A stretch of DNA of 64,000 bases from Synergistaceae bacterium UBA6101 (GTDB lineage Bacteria > Synergistota > Synergistia > Synergistales > Synergistaceae): assembly GCA_002428495.1 (NCBI GenBank), contig DIWR01000031.1, positions 1 to 64,000 of the forward strand, in the 5' to 3' direction. How positions within the stretch are numbered: the stretch's first letter is position 1; each line of letters begins with the position of its first letter. The position numbers and the translations under genes were made by a program. This document shows positions 7,890-15,644 of the stretch, piece after piece. Below the pieces are notes generated by a model that was not told where the DNA came from, made no database searches, and worked only from the letters and a program-made list of their open reading frames with translations.

Positions 7890-8203
7890 TTAAAATGTTC
7901 TTTTACCTTCTATTACATTCAGCAATTCGGGAAAACAAAATACACTTCCTCTGCTTCCGCTCCTTGGCGCCAGCTCTTTTAGAATACCGGCTTCTCTTAA
8001 TTGACGAATGTATCCTGCCGCAGTTAATCTGGCTATGCCAGTCCTTGTGGTAAAATCGGCGGACTTAAAAATTGGCTGCGCAAATAGCGCGTCCAGGATT
8101 TGAATCATATATTGCGAACGAGTTGTACTCTGTATTCTCTGGACAAAAACCTATTGGCATCTATTCCTTGTAACGGCAAAAGATGGGGAATATAAGGTTC
8201 CAT
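7890..8203 (-). pseudogene. Fic-family protein with the catalytic core deleted
   Basis: The ATG at 8203 opens a Fic-like N-terminus (MEPYIPHLLPLQGIDANRFL) that stops after about 32 codons. Overlapping that stop, a second frame (8108-7890, 72 residues) encodes the winged-helix C-terminus common in Fic proteins (IFKSADFTTRTGIARLTAAG, then LREAGILKEL and FPELLNVIEG). The central Fic domain with its HPFxxGNGR motif is absent, so several hundred base pairs have been lost. A functional AMPylator is excluded. The C-terminal piece alone is a possible small DNA-binding protein, but it has no clear ribosome-binding site. Confidence 0.7.
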
Positions 8204-8219
8204 CGTTAAGCCTCCTTTT

Positions 8220-8399
8220 CTTGGAATTATATATCAATATGTCGGCGATGCAGTAGGACTGAACAAAACAGCAATCTGCGACATAGAGACAGGACACAGC
8301 CCCCCACATGACGTTCTTCTAAGACTTGAATTTCTATTCCCCAAAACAGCATGGCTGCCTGTTAACGCAGGCAGAAGACATGACACAAGGGAATTATAA
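8220..8399 (+). pseudogene. Fragment of an Xre-type HTH regulator
   Basis: An open frame lacking a start codon reads VGDAVGLNKTAICDIETGHS, then PPHDVLLRLEFLF, before running into repeat copy B and a TAA. The pattern (GL.KT.I..IE.G...P....LL.L) is a Cro/CI helix-turn-helix. There is no ATG and the protein is cut at both ends, so it is a remnant. It is close to the Fic fragment, which may have been its partner. Confidence 0.55.
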
Positions 8400-8602
8400 C
8401 AGTTCGGGACAAAACGGAGTAGCTGAAGCAAAGGAGCTTAGCCAAGCAGTACGGTATTTCAAGGTTGATGTTGAAACGATCACGGATATCGGGGAAGACG
8501 GACGGCTTGTCTGTGCCGTGATAATACCCGGTATTTCTATTCTGCATTACACAGACCTTCGAGACAGGCATCAGGAAGCTGTGTAGGTCTGACTTCTTCG
8601 TT
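8386..8602. repeat. 217-bp direct repeat, copy B
   Basis: This is the better preserved copy. An open frame from 8326 to 8586 spans it (86 residues, no recognisable domain). I treat that as a remnant because the ATG lies in the HTH fragment in another frame and copy A is broken. In a different frame its end encodes TQTFETGIRK, matching the C-terminal ETFETGIRK of RfbB at about 16645-16675. Confidence 0.8.
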
Positions 8603-8712
8603 CTCTGTAGGTCTGACCCCTCCGACTTCTCTATAGGTCTGACCCCTCCGACTTCTACAGACCTTCGAGACCGGCATCAGGAAGCTGCGTAGGTCTGACT
8701 TCTTCGACTTCT
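8581..8712. repeat. Cluster of four aggtctgac copies
   Basis: Cores at about 8584, 8608, 8633 and 8690 alternate with short ttctt / cccctccgac segments. A partial copy of the end of the 217-bp repeat (acagaccttcgagaccggca) lies at 8657-8676. Confidence 0.85.
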
Positions 8713-8726
8713 TCCTTGGTTCTTCA

Positions 8727-9293
8727 TCATAAAATTGGCCATACAGAGAGGTCAAAATCATCTTTGTTCTTTCCTGAGATCACCCAGATCAATTTTGAGC
8801 TTTTACGCGATAAGCTGATCTGCCCATTCTTCGCCATGTTAATGATGTCAATGATTCGCAGACAATGAATGTCGTTCATGCCCGTGTTGAGCAGCTTATC
8901 GATAATCGGTTGTAAATCGCACTCATCCGTAGCGAATATCGGGATATCTTTGACCTTCGCGTATGCCAGTGAGCAGGTCTCGCCCTTGTTCTTGTTAGGC
9001 TTTCGAGGGTCAATCATCACAGCCGCCAATTGATTATAAGTCATGTCATAAACAGTTCTTTCCTTCGGATCAAGTTCTGTTTCGTTCACGATGAAAACAG
9101 TACCCTCTGACACCAAATTCATCAATTGTCTGTGCGCACTCATCGGATCCCTTACTTCATCAAATGCGTGAGAATGCATGTAAATCTTCTTTGCTACGAT
9201 AGGAAGAACATCTAGAAGAAAATGGTACTTATCACTGCTGCCTAGCTTGATGCACAAATCGGCGTCAATAATCATTTGTTCCAGCATGCTCAT
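8727..9293 (-). CDS. PIN-domain-like protein, third gene of an Xre-ImmA-PIN operon
   Basis: This is a 188-residue soluble protein with a PIN-nuclease pattern. Acidic residues D10/D12 lie at the end of the first strand (MIIDADLCIK), E46 in FDEVRD, E105 in GETCSLAYAK, and a TDECD cluster at 122-126. Those positions match the Mg-binding tetrad of PIN RNases. I infer ribonuclease or toxin activity from the pattern and the neighbours. The gene overlaps the peptidase gene by 4 bp (ATGA), so the two are translationally coupled. Operons joining an Xre regulator, a COG2856 peptidase and a PIN-like (DUF4411-type) protein have been predicted as toxin-antitoxin or stress modules; the family assignment here is from memory. 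The gene ends beside the repeat cluster at 8581-8712. Confidence 0.7.
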   Translation of the reverse strand: MSMLEQMIIDADLCIKLGSSDKYHFLLDVLPIVAKKIYMHSHAFDEVRDPMSAHRQLMNLVSEGTVFIVNETELDPKERTVYDMTYNQLAAVMIDPRKPNKNKGETCSLAYAKVKDIPIFATDECDLQPIIDKLLNTGMNDIHCLRIIDIINMAKNGQISLSRKSSKLIWVISGKNKDDFDLSVWPIL

Positions 9294-10141
9294 TCCTCCA
9301 TGATGTCATCAAGTTCATTATCGCTTGGAGGAATAAAACCCTGTGGCTTTGTTATGCCAACGTCGCTTGGTTCTAGATTGCTCATGGAAAGTAAATACTG
9401 CAACTTTTCATAGGAGATCCTTTTCTTCTCGTAAGTTGCCAAAGCTAGTTCTACAAGATTATCTAAGGCTATTCTGTTATCGGCTTCAGGAACTGGAAAA
9501 GAATATCTCTTGCGCAACTGCTCTATGTTGCTTTCGGTTTTTGTCAGATACTGTTCGCGCTCATCCTGGGTTATAGCTTCTATCTCGTGTAGCCGCTTCA
9601 CCATAGTCTTATAGGGTACGGTAAACAATGAGGCAAGTTGGAGAATGTCTTTCACACTGATCTTATGTGGCGTTATCGTATATATGCGCATCTCCTGCCG
9701 AAGCATGTTCTCCTCGACCAAGAACTCCGCCGCAAAGCGATTTGCTTTCAGCTCAGAAACGTCCAGTTGGGTACCATGCTCGTCGGTTTCTGCAAGGATT
9801 GACCCTGGTATAGCTTCCGCCTTTTTATCACACCAGATATGATACAACTCATGTGCTGCGGCAAACACCTGTGCGTCAACCGGAATAGAAGTGTTGATTG
9901 CGACAAACGGTTTTTCAGCAAGAACATCACTATCCATACCCCACATATAAGTTATACCCCACGGTCCTGACTTACCTAGCGGATAATAGAATACACGCGC
10001 ATGCAGACTCAATATTGAAAAAATCTGAGTCCCGATCACATCCTGTATTTTTCTGCATTCACCCAATTTTGCGAGTGCTTGTCGTTGAATATCGGTTATC
10101 TCATCGCTGGAAAGTCGGACTATTTGCTTTGTCTCACTCAT
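9290..10141 (-). CDS. ImmA/IrrE-family zinc metallopeptidase
   Basis: This is a 283-residue protein with the zinc motif HELYH at 97-101 and the downstream E-L-K-A-N-R-F-A helix (E130 on) that supplies the third ligand in ImmA/IrrE (COG2856) peptidases. The C-terminal 130 residues are helical, with an extra lid-like segment. Family members cleave or inactivate an Xre-type repressor in response to a signal, for example phage ImmA and Deinococcus IrrE. The start at 10141 (MSETKQ) overlaps the stop of the Xre gene by 8 bp. A longer frame from 10216 exists, but its extra 25 residues lie within the Xre gene and lack support. The natural target is probably the Xre protein encoded just upstream. Confidence 0.85.
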   Translation of the reverse strand: MSETKQIVRLSSDEITDIQRQALAKLGECRKIQDVIGTQIFSILSLHARVFYYPLGKSGPWGITYMWGMDSDVLAEKPFVAINTSIPVDAQVFAAAHELYHIWCDKKAEAIPGSILAETDEHGTQLDVSELKANRFAAEFLVEENMLRQEMRIYTITPHKISVKDILQLASLFTVPYKTMVKRLHEIEAITQDEREQYLTKTESNIEQLRKRYSFPVPEADNRIALDNLVELALATYEKKRISYEKLQYLLSMSNLEPSDVGITKPQGFIPPSDNELDDIMEE

Positions 10142-10481
10142 TAACCAGTTCCTCCAGCAAATAGATCTGATCGATCGCGTTTCTAAGAAGCTCAACTTTT
10201 GCGCGAGTTTCATCATCTTTGATCATGCCCATAAAGGCACAACCAAGCTCATTGCTGATCGTATTGCTTTTGACGGTAAGCAGCAAGTCAGTTGTGCTGG
10301 CAAGAATGGACGCGATCTGCGAAAGTTCCGTCACATTAATGGCTTTATTTCCTTTGATGATTTTACTCATAACTTGTTTTGAGATACCGAGCCTATCGGC
10401 GAGGTTCTGCTGCGTCATCCCGCGTTGCTCCATTACCATGGAGATGTTCTTGCCAACCTGTTTAAAATTTTTAGCATACAT
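10134..10481 (-). CDS. Xre-family HTH transcriptional regulator, first gene of the ImmA-PIN operon
   Basis: This is a 115-residue protein with a helix-turn-helix at about 10-65 (MTQQNLADRLGISKQVMSKI is the core). The C-terminal 45 residues are helical and end at TGA 10134-10136. The ATG at 10481 has ggggggtg upstream. The frame runs open to 10556, but the promoter lies inside that extension, so the shorter start is correct. Three copies of GTTGAC/GTCAAC surround the -35 box upstream, an obvious operator for autoregulation. It is probably the repressor cleaved by the adjacent peptidase. Confidence 0.85.
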   Translation of the reverse strand: MYAKNFKQVGKNISMVMEQRGMTQQNLADRLGISKQVMSKIIKGNKAINVTELSQIASILASTTDLLLTVKSNTISNELGCAFMGMIKDDETRAKVELLRNAIDQIYLLEELVNE

Positions 10482-10523
10482 AGATTTCACCCCCCTGGAA
10501 ATAGTGTTCCTACTCTCAATTGC

Positions 10524-10565
10524 ATTATATGCGAAGTTGACCAGTATAGTCAACAAATCGTTGAC
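10524..10565 (-). promoter_or_regulatory. Promoter and triple half-site operator of the Xre-ImmA-PIN operon
   Basis: On the minus strand the -35 TTGACT (10548-10553) and -10 TATAAT (10524-10529) are separated by 18 bp. Three half-sites overlap or flank the -35: gttgac at 10536-10541, gtcaac at 10549-10554 and gttgac at 10560-10565. They form two inverted pairs sharing the middle site. The layout suggests cooperative repressor binding that blocks RNA polymerase. Confidence 0.85.
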
Positions 10566-10796
10566 TTATTTCAAATGCTGGTCATTATGTTGTTGGCTGT
10601 TCCTAATTATGCAACTATCAATATCCCCGAAGCGGGGTCTTCGAGGACGACTCTGTTTTTGTCGAGCATTTCCCACCGGCAAAGATCTGTAAGGCATAGA
10701 AAATATCTGGTTGAAAGCACTTTCCCACGGTTGCAAAATAGTGTGGCAGGGTCAAATTTCAACCGGCGTTTCGGTCATTTTTATCCCGGCGTTGAT
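10566..10796. other. Non-coding stretch with no assigned feature
   Basis: Phrases such as ccccgaagcgggg (a small hairpin) and a G/C-richer block near 10740-10796 look like transposon-end debris. I cannot name a family. No intact gene is present. Confidence 0.3.
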
Positions 10797-10914
10797 AATT
10801 GTGTCAATTGTGCGAAATATGTGAATATGTCAAATGTGTAGGTCTGACCCCTCCGACTGTCTATTGTGTGAAATATGTGAATATGTCAAATGTGTAGGTC
10901 TGACCCCTCCGATG
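10797..10914. repeat. Two tandem aggtctgac repeats with 9-bp-periodic arms
   Basis: Two near-identical copies of aattgtg...aaatatgtgaatatgtcaaatgtgtaggtctgacccctccga, the second slightly truncated at its start, lie head to tail with cores at 10840 and 10892. Confidence 0.88.
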
Positions 10915-11069
10915 TGCTCTGTCACTTGCTTTATTGCAATTATAAAGGCTCCGTCCCAAAAATTGCAAAGCACAATTTCGCTCAAACGGCTAACGCCAAT
11001 TCCCCAGAAGTGATATGATTTCTATAAAGGAAGGATTTTAGAAAATTTAGAGAAGAGGAGGCGTCGATT

Positions 11070-13667
11070 GTGATCAACGTAACTTTAGAGATAAACGGAA
11101 AGATGCATAACATGGACGTCGAGCCCGATACATCGCTTCTATGGATCATAAGGGAGCATCTGGGGCTCACCGGAACTAAATACGGCTGCGGCATAGGCAG
11201 ATGCGGGACGTGCACGGTACTCGTAGACGGCAAGGCCAGGCGTTCCTGCCAAATGTCGGCAGAACAGGCCCAGGGGAAAAAGATCGTCACCATAGAAGGC
11301 ATCCCCGAGGATCACCCGTTAAAAAGAGCCTGGATCGCCGAACAAGTACCTCAGTGTGGATATTGTCAGCCGGGACAGATTGTTCAAGCCGTAGCCCTCC
11401 TTTCGGAAAACCCGAACCCAAGCGATGCCGACATAGAGCGCTCCATGCGAGGAGTACTCTGCCGCTGCGGCACCTACCAGCGCATAAAGCGAGCGATCCA
11501 CCGGGCCGCAGAGGGCAATTTACCGCCTTTTAAGGGTGTTCCTTCGAGCAAATTTAGCAAGTTTACCGATACGGAAGGTCTTTACATCGGGCTTTTGCCG
11601 ACTCCTCCTGGCAGCACGTTCGCGATAGCAAAGACAAAAGATCCATGGATAAAGATCTCACCCGACGGCATCGTAACGGTAGTCATACCAAAATCCGAAA
11701 TGGGACAAGGCGTCGTGACGTCCCTTCCCATGATAGTGGCCGATGAATTGGGTGCCGACTGGGGGAAAGTGCGGGTAGAGTTTGCCGTCGCCGGCGATAA
11801 CTACAAAGATCCCATACAAGGCATGCAGATAACCGGCGGCAGCTCATCTGTTCGAAACCTATTTGTCCCTTTGAGGAAACTCGCGGCGGCGGCGAGAACT
11901 ATGCTCATCGAGGTTGCAGCGCAGTCGTGGGGGGTGCCCGAAGGTGAATGTTCCGCCTCTGACGGTATGATCTTTCATAAACCAACGGGGCGTGCCATCT
12001 CTTTCGGCGAACTCATACCGAAGGCTTCGACCCTTGACGTGCCTCAGGACCCGCCCCTCAAGGGCGATGAGGAACTCGCCCTTATAGGCAAGGTCATTCC
12101 TCGCATAGACATACCCGATAAAGTAAACGGCAGGACGCGTTTCGGCATAGATTCCTTTCACGACGAGATGCTCTACGCTTCGGTGGTGCGCCCACCGGCT
12201 TACGGCTCCAAGCTCATATCTTACAATGTCGAGAAGGCCACTGGCATTTCGGGAGTACAATCGGTAGTTCCGATATCTAGGGGAATCGCTGTATGCGCCG
12301 ATTCCATCGAGGCGGCATGGAAGGGACGCAAGGCCTTGGAAGTCGAGTGGAGCGATGGCGACTGGTCCCAATGGGATGACGATTACCTGAACAATGCGCT
12401 CATGGAGCATCTTAAGTCCGGCGGAGTCATCGCCAAGAACGAAGGTTCTGTCGATGAAGCTATCCCCGGTGCGCACAAAAAAGTGGAAGCCACGTATATC
12501 CTTCCCTATCTCTCACATGTGCCCCTCGAGCCTATGAACGCTCTAGCTTACGTCAAAGAAGACAGGTGCGACGTCTGGGCACCAACACAAGCACAGAGCC
12601 TATCTCGCATCGTAGCTGCAGAAGCCGCAGGACTCAAAATGGATCAGGTTTTTATCCACACGACCTACCTCGGAGGAGGCTTCGGCAGGAGGTTTGAGGT
12701 TGATTTCATCCGCGAGGCCGTAGAAATCTCAAAACTCGTCGGCAAACCAATCAAACTCATATGGACACGAGAGGAAGATTTCAAAAACGACTTCTACCGC
12801 CCGGTCAACGCAACTTCAGCCGTGGGGGCCTTGGATGCCAATGGAAACCTCATCGCCTGGGACCACAAAATAGTCGCGCCCTCCATTTACGCTCGCGTTC
12901 GCCCACAGGAGATGTCAGGCGAAATCGACCCGCCGGCTGTCGAAGGGCTCGTCAATATGGACTACCGGGTACCCAACTTCAGGGTGTGTTACGTGCCCTT
13001 TGAAGCACCCGTGCCGGTGGGTTTTTGGCGTTCGGTGGGCAGTTCTCATAACGCCTTCACCGTGGAGTGCTTCGTCGATGAGCTGGCTTATGCATCGGAT
13101 AAAGATCCATTGGAATTTCGTCTCAAGCTTTTGGAGGGAAATTCCCGAGCTCAGAGGCTGCTTAAGGCGGTGGCGGAAGATTGCGGGTGGGGTAAGCCCC
13201 TACCCGAAGGCATGGGGCGTGGACTTGCGTATCATTTTTGCTTCGGCACTCATGTGGCAGAAGTTGCTGAGGTTTCCGTCGACGAGGGGAAGGGAACGGT
13301 GCAGGTCCACCGCATCTTTTGCGCGGTAGACTGCGGTAAGGTGGTCCATCCCGATACCGCGAGGGCCCAGATAGAGGGAGGCGTGCTCATGGGGCTCTCC
13401 GCAGCACTCAAAGAGGCCGTGTCATTCAAAGACGGCAAAGTCATCACTTCTAACTTCGACAATTACGACCTTTTGAGGATCCATGAGGCACCTGAGGTTA
13501 ACGTGCGCTTCATAGAAAGCGATGCTCCTATGGGCGGGCTTGGAGAACCCGGCGTACCTCCTGTGGCCCCGGCTGTGGCCAACGCAATATTTGCTGCCGC
13601 CAAGGTGCGAGTGCGTCGTCTGCCCATAACGCCTGAAGCCATCCTTAAAGCTTTAAAAGAGAAGTAG
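11070..13667 (+). CDS. Molybdenum hydroxylase with fused 2Fe-2S and molybdopterin subunits (IorA-IorB-like)
   Basis: This 865-residue protein joins two subunits that are separate in isoquinoline 1-oxidoreductase. Residues 1-150 carry a plant-type 2Fe-2S cluster (C40, C45, C48, C60) and a second helical 2Fe-2S domain (C96, C99, C131, C133). From about 170 onward is an xanthine-oxidase-type molybdopterin domain, including the SEMGQG motif and GGGFGRR. The catalytic glutamate motif GEPGVPP sits at 825-831 (E826) near the C-terminus. No FAD domain is present. The reaction expected is hydroxylation of an N-heterocycle or aldehyde using water; the substrate is unknown. The start is GTG with gaggagg upstream. 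The gene stands alone, without adjacent maturation (XdhC/CoxI) genes, and has higher GC than its flanks. Confidence 0.9.
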   Translation: MINVTLEINGKMHNMDVEPDTSLLWIIREHLGLTGTKYGCGIGRCGTCTVLVDGKARRSCQMSAEQAQGKKIVTIEGIPEDHPLKRAWIAEQVPQCGYCQPGQIVQAVALLSENPNPSDADIERSMRGVLCRCGTYQRIKRAIHRAAEGNLPPFKGVPSSKFSKFTDTEGLYIGLLPTPPGSTFAIAKTKDPWIKISPDGIVTVVIPKSEMGQGVVTSLPMIVADELGADWGKVRVEFAVAGDNYKDPIQGMQITGGSSSVRNLFVPLRKLAAAARTMLIEVAAQSWGVPEGECSASDGMIFHKPTGRAISFGELIPKASTLDVPQDPPLKGDEELALIGKVIPRIDIPDKVNGRTRFGIDSFHDEMLYASVVRPPAYGSKLISYNVEKATGISGVQSVVPISRGIAVCADSIEAAWKGRKALEVEWSDGDWSQWDDDYLNNALMEHLKSGGVIAKNEGSVDEAIPGAHKKVEATYILPYLSHVPLEPMNALAYVKEDRCDVWAPTQAQSLSRIVAAEAAGLKMDQVFIHTTYLGGGFGRRFEVDFIREAVEISKLVGKPIKLIWTREEDFKNDFYRPVNATSAVGALDANGNLIAWDHKIVAPSIYARVRPQEMSGEIDPPAVEGLVNMDYRVPNFRVCYVPFEAPVPVGFWRSVGSSHNAFTVECFVDELAYASDKDPLEFRLKLLEGNSRAQRLLKAVAEDCGWGKPLPEGMGRGLAYHFCFGTHVAEVAEVSVDEGKGTVQVHRIFCAVDCGKVVHPDTARAQIEGGVLMGLSAALKEAVSFKDGKVITSNFDNYDLLRIHEAPEVNVRFIESDAPMGGLGEPGVPPVAPAVANAIFAAAKVRVRRLPITPEAILKALKEK

Positions 13668-13722
13668 ACAAAACAATCTGAATTTGGTATTTTAGTATAA
13701 TTTTAGAAGGTTTTAAGTGGAC

Positions 13723-13757
13723 CTGGATCCCCGCTCGAAAGCATACGGGGATGACGG
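13723..13757. repeat. REP-like palindrome
   Basis: The sequence ctggatccccg...cggggatgacgg is a small palindrome of the widespread 'ctggatccccg / cgggga(t/c)gacgg' REP type. Related copies occur at 32070-32108 and in tandem at 41930-42470. It lies 55 bp after the molybdenum hydroxylase gene. Confidence 0.75.
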
Positions 13758-13860
13758 AGAATGAGGCATACTGGCTATCATCAAGAGCTGCGTAGGTTAA
13801 TAGAGTCCTAATTAAATTGCGAACTTAATTTGACACTAACGACCCAAATCCAACTTCTTC

Positions 13861-13957
13861 TTAATTGTATTAATTGTGTGAAATATGTGAATATGTCAAA
13901 TGTGTAGGTCTGACCCCAATGATTTTGTAAATTGTGTAGGTCTGACCCCTCCGACTC
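13861..13957. repeat. Two aggtctgac repeats
   Basis: Cores are at about 13903 and 13938, the first with the full 9-bp-periodic arm. The cluster ends at the stop codon of the next minus-strand gene. Confidence 0.85.
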
Positions 13958-13958
13958 T

Positions 13959-14300
13959 CTACTTTTTTTGAATATACATCGCATCGGTTAACTTTGATAG
14001 TTTGCGAATTGATAGGTCTATCAAAGATTCTACAGATGCATCAAGTTCAACTTTCATTAAACACATACTTTGCTCAGATGATAATTCCATAAATTTCTCA
14101 ATATTTTCAACTTCGGGAATTTCCATTTGCTTTGCTCTAATCTTTAAGATAGGATCTAGCGCTTTATGTAATTCACTGTAGTTATTAAAGTTTTCTTCGT
14201 AACATTTACTAACGTCGCCGTGATTCTTGATTGCCTTACACAATATTTTTATATTTTCTGGAGGATATACTATTTTTTTCTGAATTGGAAACCTATTCAT
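13959..14300 (-). CDS. Small protein of unknown function
   Basis: This is a 113-residue, mostly helical, soluble protein with no domain I recognise. It starts MNRFPIQKKIVYPPENIK, then has an acidic middle (EIPEVENIEKFMELSSEQS) and a Lys-rich end. The ATG at 14300 has ggaggtg eight bases upstream, which supports real translation. It is bracketed on both sides by aggtctgac repeats and has lower GC than the polysaccharide genes, in keeping with acquired DNA. A role cannot be assigned. Confidence 0.6.
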   Translation of the reverse strand: MNRFPIQKKIVYPPENIKILCKAIKNHGDVSKCYEENFNNYSELHKALDPILKIRAKQMEIPEVENIEKFMELSSEQSMCLMKVELDASVESLIDLSIRKLSKLTDAMYIQKK

Positions 14301-14339
14301 AATTTCACCTCCGTTACCTTAGTCTATAGCGGTCCCATC

Positions 14340-14530
14340 GCAACCAGCCATTCTGTCAATTGTGTAGGTCTGACCCTTCCGACTCTTCTAAGTTGTGTAG
14401 GTCTGACCCCTCCGACTTCCCCTAGCGACCCATCTGACTTCTTCTTAATTGTGTCAATTGTGCGAAATATGTGAATATGTCAATTGTGTAGGTCTGACCC
14501 CTCTGACTTTAGGTCTGACCCCTCTGACTT
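14340..14530. repeat. Four aggtctgac repeats between two orphan genes
   Basis: Cores are at about 14365, 14397, 14488 and 14511, one with the full 9-bp arm. The first follows the same 27-bp sequence that precedes the copy at 4160. Confidence 0.88.
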
Positions 14531-14531
14531 C

Positions 14532-15275
14532 CTACCTGGACTTCTTCTTTATGTCAGTCTCAAAACCATGACCATAAACCCATAAAGCACGGTCGACCTT
14601 TCTGGTAATAAAATCAGAATTAGAAACTCTTTTTAAATCAACAATATAATTTTGATAGTAATTCCACGCTTTATCAATATCTTTTGGTAGATAATTGAGT
14701 CCTGGTATTTCTTTTACTTTGATAACCTCTCCCGTATCAGGCATTAGATTGTTTTCAAATGCCCAAAGAGCCATCTTGACAAACTTGTCGTAAATTGGCA
14801 TCCTTCCACCTGTGAAGAAAAAGACTAGGTTTATAATATAAGTTGAACCAAATCCCTTTACTCTATTTTCACATAATTTTTTGAACAAAGAATAGGGTTC
14901 ACTTCCGGCCAAATCATTAAGTTCCTTAAAATTATCCTTGATAAAATTTACCATCGGTGATAGCCTAACTTCGCTATATCTCTTATAGATCATATTCTTG
15001 GAAAAGTTATTTCTGTAAATAATCCAATTACACTCGTCAGATTTATAATGATCTATCATTCCCAATTTCCACGCTATTACCAAAATAATGTCTTCCGGAT
15101 CTAACCCATTCTTCAGGATGTTCTCAATGTTATCCTCTACGAATTTGCTTGTTTGGGTTAAATCTCTCTTTTTACATTTGAACAGTTTGGGCTTATCGTT
15201 AATAAAATAATACAGTTCATAATAATCAAGAAATTCATCCCATTTTAATTCTCTCCTGTTTGTGTCAAAAAACAT
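14532..15275 (-). CDS. Hypothetical protein with an OGG-like HhH segment
   Basis: This is a 247-residue soluble protein. The central segment (about 135-170: VKGFGSTYIINLVFFFTGGR, then MPIYDKFVKMAL) resembles the helix-hairpin-helix region of 8-oxoguanine glycosylase-fold proteins seen in defence or mobile contexts, where a G.G..YA.NL.FF pattern is followed by PIYD. The resemblance is weak and from memory. The start has aggaaggtg upstream. The C-terminus (KKKSR) runs into the aggtctgac repeat, so the last codons may be repeat-derived. AT-rich composition suggests acquisition. Confidence 0.6.
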   Translation of the reverse strand: MFFDTNRRELKWDEFLDYYELYYFINDKPKLFKCKKRDLTQTSKFVEDNIENILKNGLDPEDIILVIAWKLGMIDHYKSDECNWIIYRNNFSKNMIYKRYSEVRLSPMVNFIKDNFKELNDLAGSEPYSLFKKLCENRVKGFGSTYIINLVFFFTGGRMPIYDKFVKMALWAFENNLMPDTGEVIKVKEIPGLNYLPKDIDKAWNYYQNYIVDLKRVSNSDFITRKVDRALWVYGHGFETDIKKKSR

Positions 15276-15351
15276 AATTACACCTTCCTTCTATAATATT
15301 TTGTGCAAATTTGAAATCAGGTTGCCAATACAGCATAAGGGACACGCAGGG

Positions 15352-15560
15352 CTACTTAATTGTGTAAAATATGCGAATATGTCAATTGTGTAGGTCTGAC
15401 CCCTCCGTTTTCTTTGTATGACTTTTCAAAAAACAGTCTGACCCCTCCGACTTCCTAATTGTGTCAATTGTGTGAAATATGTGAATATGTCAAATGTGTA
15501 GGTCTGACCCCTCTGACTTCTCCGACTTCCTTGACCCCTCCGACTTCCCGTTTTCTCCTC
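15352..15560. repeat. aggtctgac repeat cluster, last of the island
   Basis: Two complete cores (15391, 15499) and several partial gtctgacccc / ctccgacttc segments are present. No copies were seen downstream of this point, so the repeats mark the right edge of the accessory island. Confidence 0.85.
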
Positions 15561-15644
15561 AATGATTTTTTTCTTCCGGCCGCGCCCCTTCCATGCTACA
15601 ATATCCTCTGTAATGCCACACCAAACAAAGGCGGCGGTTTTACC

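Noticed and set aside
8326..8586. 86-codon open frame over repeat copy B
   Set aside because: The start codon is in HTH-fragment sequence, and the equivalent frame in copy A is interrupted by a stop; kept only as part of the direct repeat.
8581..8712. Possible CRISPR or attC-like cluster
   Set aside because: Spacing between aggtctgac cores is irregular, the between-core sequences are themselves repeat pieces, and there is no integrase or cas gene.
10600..10796. IS21-like remnant
   Set aside because: Some phrases recall transposon ends, but no ORF, inverted repeat or target duplication could be traced.
15459..15644. N-terminal extension of RfbB
   Set aside because: The extra 62 residues would be translated from aggtctgac repeat DNA; the family N-terminus starts at the ATG at 15645.
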